NCBI GenBank assembly: GCA_034670405.1
Contig: JAXDDX010000322.1
Span: 62,001-126,000, forward strand
DNA length: 64,000 nucleotides
Direction: 5' to 3'
Source of the DNA: Hoplostethus atlanticus
Taxonomy: Eukaryota; Chordata; Actinopteri; Trachichthyiformes; Trachichthyidae
The position numbers and the translations under genes were made by a program. This document shows, piece after piece, positions 33,931 through 45,795 of this stretch. Position 1 is the first letter of the stretch. The number at the start of each line of letters is the position of its first letter. The notes under the pieces were generated by a model. The model was not told the DNA's origin. It saw nothing but the letters and a program-made list of their open reading frames with translations, and searched no databases.

Positions 33931-36900
33931 CATTCCACAGGTGTGAAGATATGGTGTTGGTTAGAAAAGCCTGGAGGGCGTGGCAGTAGTGTAGTCAAGG
34001 GTATAGGCAAGTTTACAGAGTATCCCTCCCTACCTCTTTATTTTCAGGGCATTGTGTAGAAAACTCACCCATCAGCCAAATTCCTAATAAAACTCACCAA
34101 TGCTGTCATGTGAAATCCTTGTAATTCCAAGTTTTTCTTTACATGTAGCAAAGGTTTGCATTGTTCTCTATAGGCTGAATAAGTGTCAAAACCCTCATAG
34201 TCATGATTTGTGAATCCCATTCAAAAGTTAAAGAAAAGGCATGGGTGTCATTCTGAAATTAAGGCCATTTTGCAGCATTATATTGGCTACAGTTACGCTT
34301 GTAATTTTGATAGGATTTTTTTTATCATCTGATCAAGCCAGGATGAAGCAATTGACAACAAAAATCAGTGTTGCGCACATATCGGAGCTTCAAAACCACG
34401 TGGAAGTGGTCAGGCTCACATTGGTATGGGAATTTGACCCCGAGTTTGGATGCAGCTACAATGCTCATATAAGCAATATAAAGAGATGGAGGAGAAAGGG
34501 GAAACATTTAGGCTGACACAGATCTAAATACATCCAGCCGCAGGATATGTAACAGGCATCTTTCAAGTGTACAAATATAGAGTTGTGATCTCATAACATC
34601 TTTAGAATTAGATCCCAACATCGTGTCCAAATGACAAGTGTAACCATAGCTGTTGATGGTGGGTCACAGTCCCATATTACCCAGAAATCCCCCCCTTCCA
34701 TTGACAGGAAAGCTTCTGTATATAGAGTTGTTTACAAGTTATACATGTAGTGAAGAATATTTTAGGAGAGCTCAGCTGGTTAACTAGTTTGTGCTACTAT
34801 GAAACACCAGCCCCATCCTAAACCTGGGTCAAAGTTTCAAGTTTATTTGAATTTTATATGTTGCCCTGCCTTAAGCAGAATGCCCCCCCACAAACAAAAA
34901 AAAGATAAAGAGTCTGGGATGCCTCTGATTTCACCGACAACCTGAAGTCAGGTAAGGAGGCCGACTTCGTTCACACTGGACCATCGCCCAAACTCAACCA
35001 AGCACCAAAATATCTGCAACACCTTCATATTTCCAAGTCGGATACAAGCACATTGTTTCACAAGTACAATTAAAACAACACATACAGTACTTCCTACAAC
35101 CTACTTGGCATTTCTTTTTTACATTGCTTCAAAAAAAACAAGGCATAAACAATGGAAAGATGATTGGCTTTACATATAAAGATGGTTCTGGAATTCAACA
35201 GCGAGTGACTGTAACAGGCTTTCAAGTGACGCAAGGCAGCAGGGAAAATGAAACAACGGGTAACACAGGTTGACAAAGTGTAGCTAAGAGAATCGACGAC
35301 TTGAACGTGGTTGTCAGACCTGGGTCAAGCTATGGTCGCTTTTTGGAGTTTGATTCCTGCCTGGTGTAAGCATAACCAATTGGGTTGCCTCAAATGTGTA
35401 AATCCCACCCATTTTATACTCAAGGGAGGTATATGCCAAAAACAGGTGATGAATTGGGTGCATAAAGATGGCAGCCTTCTGGAGGAACTTATCCATCCCC
35501 CAGTGCAAAGTGTATCAGCTGAAGGAAACACCGGGTACCAGAAGGCTCCTTTCTTTATGGGCCTGGATCTTTACATTAAGCTTTTTGGTGTATTTCAACA
35601 AAGAACTGACCCAGGACCGCAGAAGTAAATGGCAGACAACAAATAATGCACAGTAAGAAATTACACAGTTTCACGTGACAATTTCGGGGGTTGCGCTCGA
35701 TTCATTCTCAGTCAGAGTGAATTTTCACCTAAAATGCAGCCACTAAAATTATGTTAAAAGTGAATTTCCTGAACCTAACATTTCAACTTTGGCTCCGAGT
35801 TGAAAAAGTATGGAGTGCAACCCCTGAGGTACAGTGTAGCTCCATATACAAACAAGTTCATTTACACAAGTTGTATGAAGAGGTATAAAATGAGAGGTAG
35901 GACGCCATCGATTGGTGTGAAATCTAGGGGTGGACTTGGAATTAGAGAGATGGATTTTTTTTTTTTTTAAAACCAACTGACCAAAAGTGGCGTGAGTTTG
36001 AAAACGGGTTAATTAACAAGGTTGGTCATCTGGCCATCTTTATAATAATTCCTTGTCCTCTCCAACTCCAATCCACTGGCTTTATTTACACAGAAACAAA
36101 AACCTCTAGTTAACCCTCATTTTTTGCCAATAATTCTTTCTGTTGCTAGCAGAACGTGTAAAGAACATCAGATCTTGGACATAAAGGGTAAAAAAAAGAA
36201 AGAAAAAAACGGATAATTTTTTGCTGTTCCACTGAAAATCTACCCAAAGAGATATATGAGGACAGAGGCCAAAGTCACCTTGACATTAAGAGATGAAAAG
36301 GCACTGTCTTCAGAACTTCTGAATAGCTTAAGTTAAAAAATACATTGTATGAACAATGTAAGCAGCTGGCAACTAGGATTTGATAGCGTTGGGTTGGATT
36401 CAGCAAACTCTGCTTTCCCTTCAGACTGGACAGGTGGATATGTTTCTCTTAGGTGAATCGACCGCAACGGAGCGTTTTGAACCTTATTTGTCCCTCTTTG
36501 AAGATGTGACTCAAACAACACAGTTACCAGTACAGCATACCCCAGGGCATAAACAAGAACCCAAGCTACCCAAGACAAAAACACATTGACTGATCAGAAA
36601 CATCTAGAGACTCAGGCTACGTCCACACCAAGCCGTTTGAATTTGAATACGCAAAGTATCCATCCACACTAGTATGTGTTTTTGGTGGTTTTAGTGTGGA
36701 AGGTGAGCTTTTCAAAACGCTAGACACGAAAACACTGAGGTTTGATGAAAGGCTGCTGAGGAATTCCCCAATTTGGCATAGGCTATTATGCTCAGTTTTG
36801 TATAAAGTATCAACTGCTATAATGCAAATGTCTGCGTACTCCAGTGACAGTGCTTATTTTATTGTACTTGCTTAAAATATATATAACATTATTTCAAGCT

Positions 36901-38690
36901 GCCAAAAGAGTTATTGCCCTCAGAAGAGTCTGCATAGCCTGTGGAGATGAGATGGGAGGTCCACGATGTGTTCTAATCTTGACTTGCAAAATAAAAGACC
37001 AAAATAGATGCAGCCAGACTTTGGTAGAGAAAGACATTCGCGGTGCTATTCACAGGCCGATGCTTATAATTGGTTTAAGGGGTACATTCCTGACAACAGG
37101 GAAGGTTTCTGACCTCCATCCCGACCCTGAAATAGGTTGTAAATGCGGTGTTGTACCCTAAGGTCGGACACCTCCAACAAGCTGTCATGAATGCTCTGCT
37201 ATGTACGGAGCGCCCAGGAGTGGCCCCGGGAAATGAAAGGTGTGTCGGAAGCCATGCCTTACCACACAGAGGGTGCCAGATGCTACTGCGTGCATATAAG
37301 ATAGATCTCCTGCACTCGTTTAGGTTTGTTCGTTCCCTCACCATTTTGTGTGCACTATTTTAAAATTCATGTGCTTAATTTAACTTATTGATGGACCACA
37401 TGATAGCAATGTTGGCAATGTTAGCAATGCTTTCGAATTCCATTTCTGGACTCTATAATTATAGACAATAACGTAGCTATCTGACTGGCTGGTTTGTCCT
37501 GGGTGGATGCTGGTACACTGTGATTGGCTCATTAATGGGTGGGACAAAGGTTTCAGAGGGTCTAACTGGAAGATGAGTGATACATTTTTTTTTTTTTTGC
37601 TTTAATGGCCAGGAGGCGTGATGCCAACCTGAAAGGCAGTTGAAGTGTTTCTTTTGATACCATTCTGACGGTTTGGTTGTTAAAAAGGCTTCACTCTCGT
37701 TGGTAACATGTCCCGCTCTAAGGCGCCTGTCAACCCTTACCTATGGAGTGATTTTGGATTGATTTTGGAGTGATTAGATCTATTTCTGTGGCCTTGCTTG
37801 TTTCCTTATGTTGCACCCTGAACCCTAGTTTTTTGACTGAATTTCTTTTCTTGAGTTTCTTGATTTTTTTGTTGTTCACATTTCGATGATCACTCCAACT
37901 GACCATCGAAAGACAGACAGGTTGCAAAGAAACTCAACTCTGTCTGTGTTGGCAGACGGCAATGAGAGCGCGAAAGGAATCAAAGAAAAGACACGAGCAG
38001 GGCTGGAGTCAGTTGAATTTCCACTGAAAATGTAAATAGAACTCAGACGTCATTCTCCATCGTTTAGTAGGTTGGATATGGTAATCTGCTGAACTGCTAG
38101 TAAACTGAACACAGCCCTGCTTTAAGATTCACCCATCAGATCGGATTTTTACATTAATAACAAAATGCCCATTCCCTACACAAGGGCAGCTACTATTCCA
38201 CATTGTAACGAGAATAAGCCTCCTTTCCTTACCTCTACTGTTAGAGGTGGAAACTCAACCCCCAAAAAGCCGAATGCTTGTCTCCCACACACCGACACTG
38301 AGCCCAGAATTCTGCCAATACATTGCTGGTTGACCCAGCAAAGGTAGTCGATTACATACGGCAGATAATTGTTTTGTTGTTAATTAGGGCTTGTGAAGAA
38401 AATCTCTCTTCTTATGATTCAATAATCAGGCCAGCCGCGCCTTTGACTCCCAAGAGTCTGGAGTCCCATTTATCGTCGGTCAGGGGTTGAGACACAGCAA
38501 CGCACGGAGGTGAAGAAAGGAGGGTTCTGTTAAAACACTACTGGCTGCTTCCACTTGCACCATTTTGCATCCCGGATTGAACAAATCTCTTGAACACTTA
38601 CAGAATGCAAAATGGCCACAGAGGGGCGCCGCATCGTCAAGTTCAAGTGAGGAAGGACGGGGGGGAAGTCGCTACATGGAGGCGGCGTCC
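33931..38690. other. Non-coding stretch between convergent genes; may include a long 3' UTR of the Ig-like gene
   Basis: No exon with splice support was found on either strand. The part next to 38690 is downstream of the minus-strand stop codon and has few recognisable repeats, which fits a 3' UTR. TTTATT at 36081-36086 and 34842-34847 are possible minus-strand polyadenylation signals. About 36610-36730 (CTACGTCCACACCAAGCCG) looks like the left end of a dispersed DNA-transposon repeat. Confidence 0.4.
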
Positions 38691-38792
38691 CTAGAGGAAG
38701 TTGTTAGTTCCTGTGTCGATCTTGAACTGGTAGGCGCCGTCGGAGGAGCTCAAAGGCGGGGTGGGAGCCACGGGAGATACTGCAGTTTCAGC
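38691..38792 (-). CDS. Ig-like gene, coding exon 15 (last)
   Basis: Residues 394-426, starting AETAVSPVAPTPPLSSSDG and ending in FL, then TAG. Acceptor CCTGCCCAG. Confidence 0.85.
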   Translation of the reverse strand, partial: AETAVSPVAPTPPLSSSDGAYQFKIDTGTNNFL

Positions 38793-41700
38793 CTGGGCAG
38801 GAGAGGGCAGAAAATAAGAGTAAATGTGTGTCTAATGCCTGGATCAGAACATAGCGTGGTTCATGCTTCATGTGGAAACGAGCAGCGGAATATGCATCAT
38901 CAAAGCGCCATTTACAATGTGAGCATTTCACCTCCACTCACTTTGTATCAGTGGCAGCTGGCCAATAGAGGGCGCTAGGGCGCCGCCCCATCACTCCCCA
39001 CATCCTAGACTTCATTGAATAAGACTTTAAAAATGACTTTGGATTATTTTTTTTTTTTTTAATGAGCTAGGTAAATATTATATAGTTAGTGAGTAAAATG
39101 TATAATCCGCAATAAAATGTAGATTAAAATTGTTCTACGTTGTCTAAAGTTACTGCTAGGTCACGTATTTCCGGCCTGGGGCGCAAGAATCTTTGCCCAT
39201 TGTATGGCGGCATATGAGTGACAAAATCCGCGAGCGCAATTGAGATCACCGCGCGCGTAATTCAAATAGCCGCGCACACATATTATGTTTGAGAGCGCTT
39301 TCACAGCACTCGCGCGCAGAATATATCTGATCGCGCGAGCAATATTGTAACCTGCGAGGAGAAATCCATGCTTTGAGCGCGCGCGCAGAATCCGAAGCAG
39401 CGCGCACAACTATCATTGCTCTCCTGCTCGCGAAACTTTCACCTGCTCGCTCGCGAGTGTTTTTTCTTTTTGGCAGTAAGTGGGCGGACCCAGTCACAAT
39501 TGTATCCCTAAATCTAATTGGTTACAGTGATTGGCCTTTTTGTATCGGCGCAAGTAAACAAGGAAGGAGAAACAATAAAGCTTTATGTTCTATGAAGTGG
39601 TTGATGGAAGAAAAAAAAGAGTTATGTCCACTCTTTTATTTAATGACTTGTTTGATCGATTGATAGCGTGAAACGTATAGGTTGTGAACGAATCGCGAGC
39701 GTCCATGCTTCTCTATCTCCATCAGATGAATGGCAAATGTCACTGTGATGTGTGTAATGTCCCATAACAAACTCGTCGCGTCTGTTTACGTAAACGTCAT
39801 CGATGACGTATCAGGGTCTTGAAGGGTTGTCCCATTTCATAGGGGGAGATTTCAACCACTACCCCTTGTGACTCTGTTCCGAGGGCCAAGCCGAAGGGCG
39901 AGGGGCACTCGAAAACGAGGGGTAGGGGTGAAAATGAGAAATGTGATTCGGCCTAAGTAGCCTTAATCAAATAAATACGTTGATGAATATATATACATGA
40001 ATCATTGCATACATACATGAATCACTATAATAAGTCCAGTGTTCACGCCCTTTGGCAATTTATTCACAATCAGTTATGGGAAAGTGGCAGAAATATTACT
40101 GTATAACAGTTATGAATTATGTTCATTCTTTAGGCTATTTGTTTATTTATTTAGTTTAGCTCTCCTTAAATTGACCGCTGCTGCAGCCAACACCCTTCAA
40201 AACGCGCAACTTTTACTTTGAAGGCGAGCTGTCTCTGGTTGCGAGAGGACTGAAGACGAGGACTGTAACCAATAATTGTGACTGGGTCCGCCCACTTACT
40301 GCCAAAAAGAAAAAATGCGAGCGAGCGAGCGAGCAGGTGAAAGTTTCGCGAGCAGGAGAGCAATGATAGTTGTGCGCGCTGCTTCGGATTCTGCGCGCGC
40401 GCTCAAAGCATGGATTTCTCCTCGCAGGTTACAATATTGCTCGCGCGAGCAGATATGAGTGCTGTGAAAGCGCTCTCAAAAATAATATGTGTGCGCGGTT
40501 GTTTGAATTACGCGCGCGGTGATCTCAATTGCGCTCGCGGATTTTGTCACTCATATGCCGCCATACCATTGACTCGTTATAAGTTGTACATGTGCAGTTT
40601 GCTCCTCTCAATACAAGAGATAGGAGCTTGGTGGAGCGCAGGAAAGCTGCGCCCCAACAGCATTTATCTGAATGCTGCTGATTTACACACCACCAACCAC
40701 TGGTTGGCAGCAGAGAGCGAGTGGCTCGTGGTACATCTGACATAAAATGCCAGAATGAGACAATATACTGGTCGATTTCAGCTGGTTTAGTAGGAAGTAG
40801 TGATGGGAAGACCGACTCTTTTAACTAACTCGATTCTTTCGAGCCGTCCGATAGAAGTGAATCAATTCTGAATCGATTCATTATGATTCACCAACAAAAA
40901 AATACCACACCATGTGAGGTTTGAACCTACAATCCTCAGCATGAGAGTGTGATGCTCAACTAACTGAACTAAACTGGTAATGGAATCACATGAGCGCCAC
41001 CCCTGTCAAACCAGACATGCAAATAACCACATATACCACAACTGTAAAACACCAACTAACCCACAGGTTAATGACAATAATAATATTTATAGTATTTACA
41101 CAGAGTATTGCTATTCATTTCATTTTATTTAGTGTGCTCTTGACTTTCTTTTTCTAATAGAGACAGTTTTGTTGACCAATTTTAAATGTTAAATGGCTTA
41201 CTGTTTACCCAATTACCAGTTAATTTATTAAACAACATCTTAAACAACAAAAACTGTTGTCAATGTGTGCAGAATAGATCGCTGCATTATTACATTGGCC
41301 TTTTTCACAATCCAATATGGGTCCTTGATCCGGCGGGTACGCAGAAGTAGTCTCTCTCGTTCATCGGACGTGAACCGCTGGATCTGCTCTCTCGGCTCAC
41401 GAGTAGTCCGATGTCCGAGAAGTCCGATAGAGAATGAACGGCTCGCGAATCATTCAGTGTCCGATGTCCGAGAAGTCCGAGAGAGACTGAACGGTTCGCG
41501 AATCGCTCAGTCTCTATTGGACTTCTCGGACATCTGCTGTCTCGGTTCGTGAGATGTCCGATGTCCGAGAAGTCTGATAGAGACTGAACGGTTCGCGAGC
41601 CGTTCAGTCTCTATCGGACTTCGGACATCTCGCGAACCGAGAGAGCACATCGGACATCTCGTGAGCCGAGAGAGCAGATGTCCGAGATGTCCGAGTGGTT

Positions 41701-44700
41701 CGCGTCCGATGAACGAGAGAGACTACTTCCGCATACCCGCCGGAACAAGGACCCATACTGAATTGTGAAAAAGGCCAGTGTAATATTGTAGCAATGTATT
41801 ACATTCTATATACATTGACAACAGTTTTTGTAATGTTTATGATGTTGTTTGATTAGATTATTAGATTATCGATTTTTTAATCAATTATTTTTTTCTGGCG
41901 CCGCTATAACCGCTGCTGAATCGATTCAGTTGCGTGTGCGAGTCGAATTAACTCACTCACTTAACTGATTCAGTTCTTTTGAACGATTTGTTCGCGAATC
42001 GGCCATCACTAGTAGGAAGGCTTTGCTAACTGTATGTAGTGACACCAATGCTTTATTTTGCTTTCCCTGCATCCTTTTTCAAACGACAGCTCTCAGACCC
42101 TCTTAAACCACATATCAGAAAAAAAATCAAAAAGCTGTTTGGGAAAGTAAACATAGCTGCTCAGCTTGATGAAGGCTGCAGGATAGGGATCTGTAAGCAT
42201 AATGAAGAGGTTGACAAAAACAGGCACATCCTGTCTAAAATAATAAATTGTGTTAAGTTCTGTGGTGCCATAGAGTCATTGAGAAATTTGCATCTCTCAA
42301 GGAAAAGTTTAAGCCACAAGGTGGCAAAGTCATATGGCTTTGAGCCAGTTCACTTTTTGATGGCAGTGGGTATTTAAAATGTAATACCATATTCATTTAT
42401 TTTTTTCTTAAATGTTATTTTCTATTAGGTCTTACTGTGTTCATAATTTTCTGCCATTGTCTCAGGGTTTTGTGTTGTCAGATTTCTTTTGCACTTATCG
42501 AGGCACTTTTCGCTTACTTTAGTCTTTCACCATTAGTATAAAAGATAATTATTACTAATTGAAGTACCTTAACTTACCTTAAGCACGTTTCATTAAAACA
42601 AATGTTCATTCAGCTCAGCAAATACAAATAAAGGCCTTTTCATTTATTTAAATACACTGATGATACCTTAGTACATGTTTGCTTGATTTTTGGTATAGCC
42701 CCCCCTGGAGAAAAATGCACCAGCCACCACTGCTTTGTATTGGACACGAGCACTGGGATAGCTTGCATTGCAATGCGAATCAAGCTCATGGCGCGTGCAA
42801 AAAGTTGTGCTCAGCTAAATAATATGCAATTGGGAGTGCATTCTGCGGCGTGATCAGCCATTTGATTGGACGAGACAAACAAGATGGTTTGGTTTGGTTT
42901 GACTCATTGGTTTCATTAATTCTAGTTGAATTTTTGCTCCTTATTCCACATTTCCCACAAGTGGCCGACTCAGGGCAGGGCAGACACGAGTCCATGCGGA
43001 TTCATCGCGTTTGGTGGAGCCTGGCTGTTGGCCATTTTTGAGAATTGCGCACCACGTGAAATTTGAAACAACACAGATGGCACCGCTGTCACGTATATGG
43101 TATACATTACGGTGTAAAAAGTATCCAGAAATTATACTTAAAGGGGGGTATTGTACTCATTTTGGGCTATTTAAACTGTTCCTGGGGGTCTTTACAAGAC
43201 GTTTGTGAAGTCTATATCAAAAAAAATCCTAAAACCAGCTTCTGTGTGTTTCAGTCTCTCATTTTCTCCATTGTAAAGGCTGTTTTGAGGGCGTGTAGGT
43301 TGTATGTAATGAGCACTGCTCTGATTGGCCGCCTCACGCCGTGAGTGAGGCGGCCAATTTACTTTACACCCCTGACTATAACCATGATTCTGGTGGGGGG
43401 TTTTCCTCTTGTCGAGGGGATTTGGAGAGCTGTTTTCAGGCACGTGGTTGTCATGAAAGCGCAAGAAGAATGAATGGTGCACAGACGACATGTCTGCATC
43501 CACACATCCATGCACATCAAAACCTAATCTACCTGCGGTGGGGTAGTCATCAGGGGGTCGGCAGGTGAGGGAACCATATTCTCCATCTTGACCTCCTCCT
43601 TGACAGGTTCACTGGCTGCTGTTGGCGGGGGGTTGCTGTACATCACTGGAGCTGGAGCATAGCCCTACACACACACACGAGAAATTAATAAGTGTATACC
43701 ATTGAAGCTTTCTATTATCTTTCTATCCTTGTGAGGAAATTTGGACCTTACAAAAGCTGTTAACTATAATCACAAAAAGGTCACATATTGCTACCATTTT
43801 TACTACATGGATTACAATTGCTATTAGTACAACCTGTGGTACTGGTCTAGAAATCTCTCTCACACAGCAATAAATATCCATCTTGAAGTCATTAAATCTG
43901 CCTGGTTTCAAGATATTGACACTTTGTTTCTAGCTAATTACTGAAACAAGTGAAACTGCATGGGTAACAGGTAGAATTATTTTACCCCCATTGGCAGAAT
44001 TTCCCACCTTTTTTAAAGAAAAAGAATTTAAGACTAAGAATGAGACCAGATGACTTGTTAGGATGGCCATTTTTGCAGTGCACCCTCTCACCCACACCAA
44101 CATTCAACGCTTGCAAATCCAAATGGTCTCATGGTTTGATGTGTGTGTCAGACAGAACCAGAAATGTTACAGCCAAAGACGGGGAAGACCGTCTACAGAA
44201 GACTACAATGCTACAATACTACAGACTACAATGTTGTACATGCGTGCATGCTTGCATATGTGACATTAAAAGACAAGGAGACTGTACCACAACAGTCTGC
44301 TAGAGTGGAAACATACCATAGGTGCTCCAGGGTAGTACTGAATGAATACGAAAGATAGAACAGAGCTGCGTGTTAGCAAAGGTACTGTAAAGGAGCTGTA
44401 ACTCGCAAGGTTTTGTAATATACTGTATATATTTTAGTTATTGGTCTTAAAAATACCATTATATTACATATACACATTACCTATTACATAACACACACAC
44501 ACACACACACACACGTATTTTTCTTCACCAGGTATTCATCAGTTTCTAAATCTGTCCTTTGGTTACCCCAAAAATAACTTGGTACTCTTGCTAGCTGCAA
44601 GCTGGAGAGTTATTGCTAGCTTGCTTCAAGCTGTAATGGTTGGATTGAGGAATGTTAAATGAATGCTAAATGATGCAACTTTTTATTGTTGCCAATACAG

Positions 44701-45760
44701 AACATTTTATCTCCACAAATGTGACAAATGCCTGGTGAAGAAAATAGCTAAAATTCAGAAGATAGCAAAGTATCCCGTTGAAGGATTAGACAATAAACCA
44801 GTTACCAAAGATTGGTCAGATTGACACATTGTGGAACCCATTATTACCTTTCTGACATACTAAGTACTACTTAAAACTTAAAACCTGTTGTACACATGGT
44901 AAATAATTGGACCATTTCGTTCAGAATTCCTAAAAAGTTGGTTTTCTTGTTGATACAGTACAGTGCAAGGTTTTCATCTGCCAGTAGCACTATGTGAATG
45001 CTGAAATTCAGTGGAAATCCTCTTTAAGTCAGTCAGAGAGTTGGACCGTACCATAGGGGCTCCGGGCCCAGGGGGGACCATAGCTGGACCAGCAGGGGGA
45101 TAGACAGGGTTCTGGGGCGGGTAGGCTGGGTTAAAACCCTACGTAGAAACAATCAAGAAATAGGTCAGTAAATAATGGACAAGGAGACAGGAAAACAGGA
45201 AATCTCCACAAGAGATATCACTGATTGCTATAACACAGTAGTGATTCAGCCTATCACCAGTAAATGAAAACGTCTGCATTTCCTATGCCCTGCCGCACAG
45301 GAAGTGATGTGTTTTACATTTCTGGCAGCAGCAACAGCAGTTTGTTTGGTATAAACAGATGAAGAACTGGGTAGTTAGCATGAGCAGCGATAGCCACCAT
45401 GGCTGAACACACAAAGAAAAGAGTGGAAAACTTCATCCACAGAAAATCCAAGGGAAAAAAATCCACAGTACTGGCCACACTGTTTGACAAATGATCTCTG
45501 AGTGCAGTGCAGAAACACCGCTAAGCATCAAAGATGGAGACTAAATGTAAAAAAAAAAAACTCACAGTGGCCACTTTAACAAACAAAGCTTTTGATTTTA
45601 GGATTGATGTTAGGATTGGCTTCACTGGACTATATAAATCTACTTTGGCTCTATTTTGGTAACCAGGCTAGTAGTGTTATACTGACTGCAGCAGGTGGAG
45701 GGCCGTTCCACTGCCCTGGGCCAGCTGGGTTGGGGGGAGGGTGGACTGTAGAACCCTATA

Positions 45761-45795
<35 letters not shown>

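Larger units (their letters stand above)
38949..42732. mobile_element. hAT element (ZMYM1-like family), copy 1, with nested insertions
   Basis: It starts CAGTGGCAGCTGG and ends CCAGCCACCACTG, with an exact 8-bp duplication CTTTGTAT (38941-38948 and 42733-42740). After removing the insertions at 39203-40565 and 40798-42011 and one copy of each target duplication, about 1.19 kb remains. This aligns with the uninterrupted copy at 61248-62473. It lies in the last intron of the Ig-like gene. Confidence 0.9.

Noticed and set aside
38565-38978. 137-codon plus-strand ORF
   Set aside because: Antisense shadow of exon 15 of the Ig-like gene, whose minus-strand reading has matching splice signals and stop.
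39161-39497. Arginine/alanine-rich ORFs, also at 50575-51125
   Set aside because: They come from the CGCG-rich terminal repeats of the long-TIR elements and are open in several frames.
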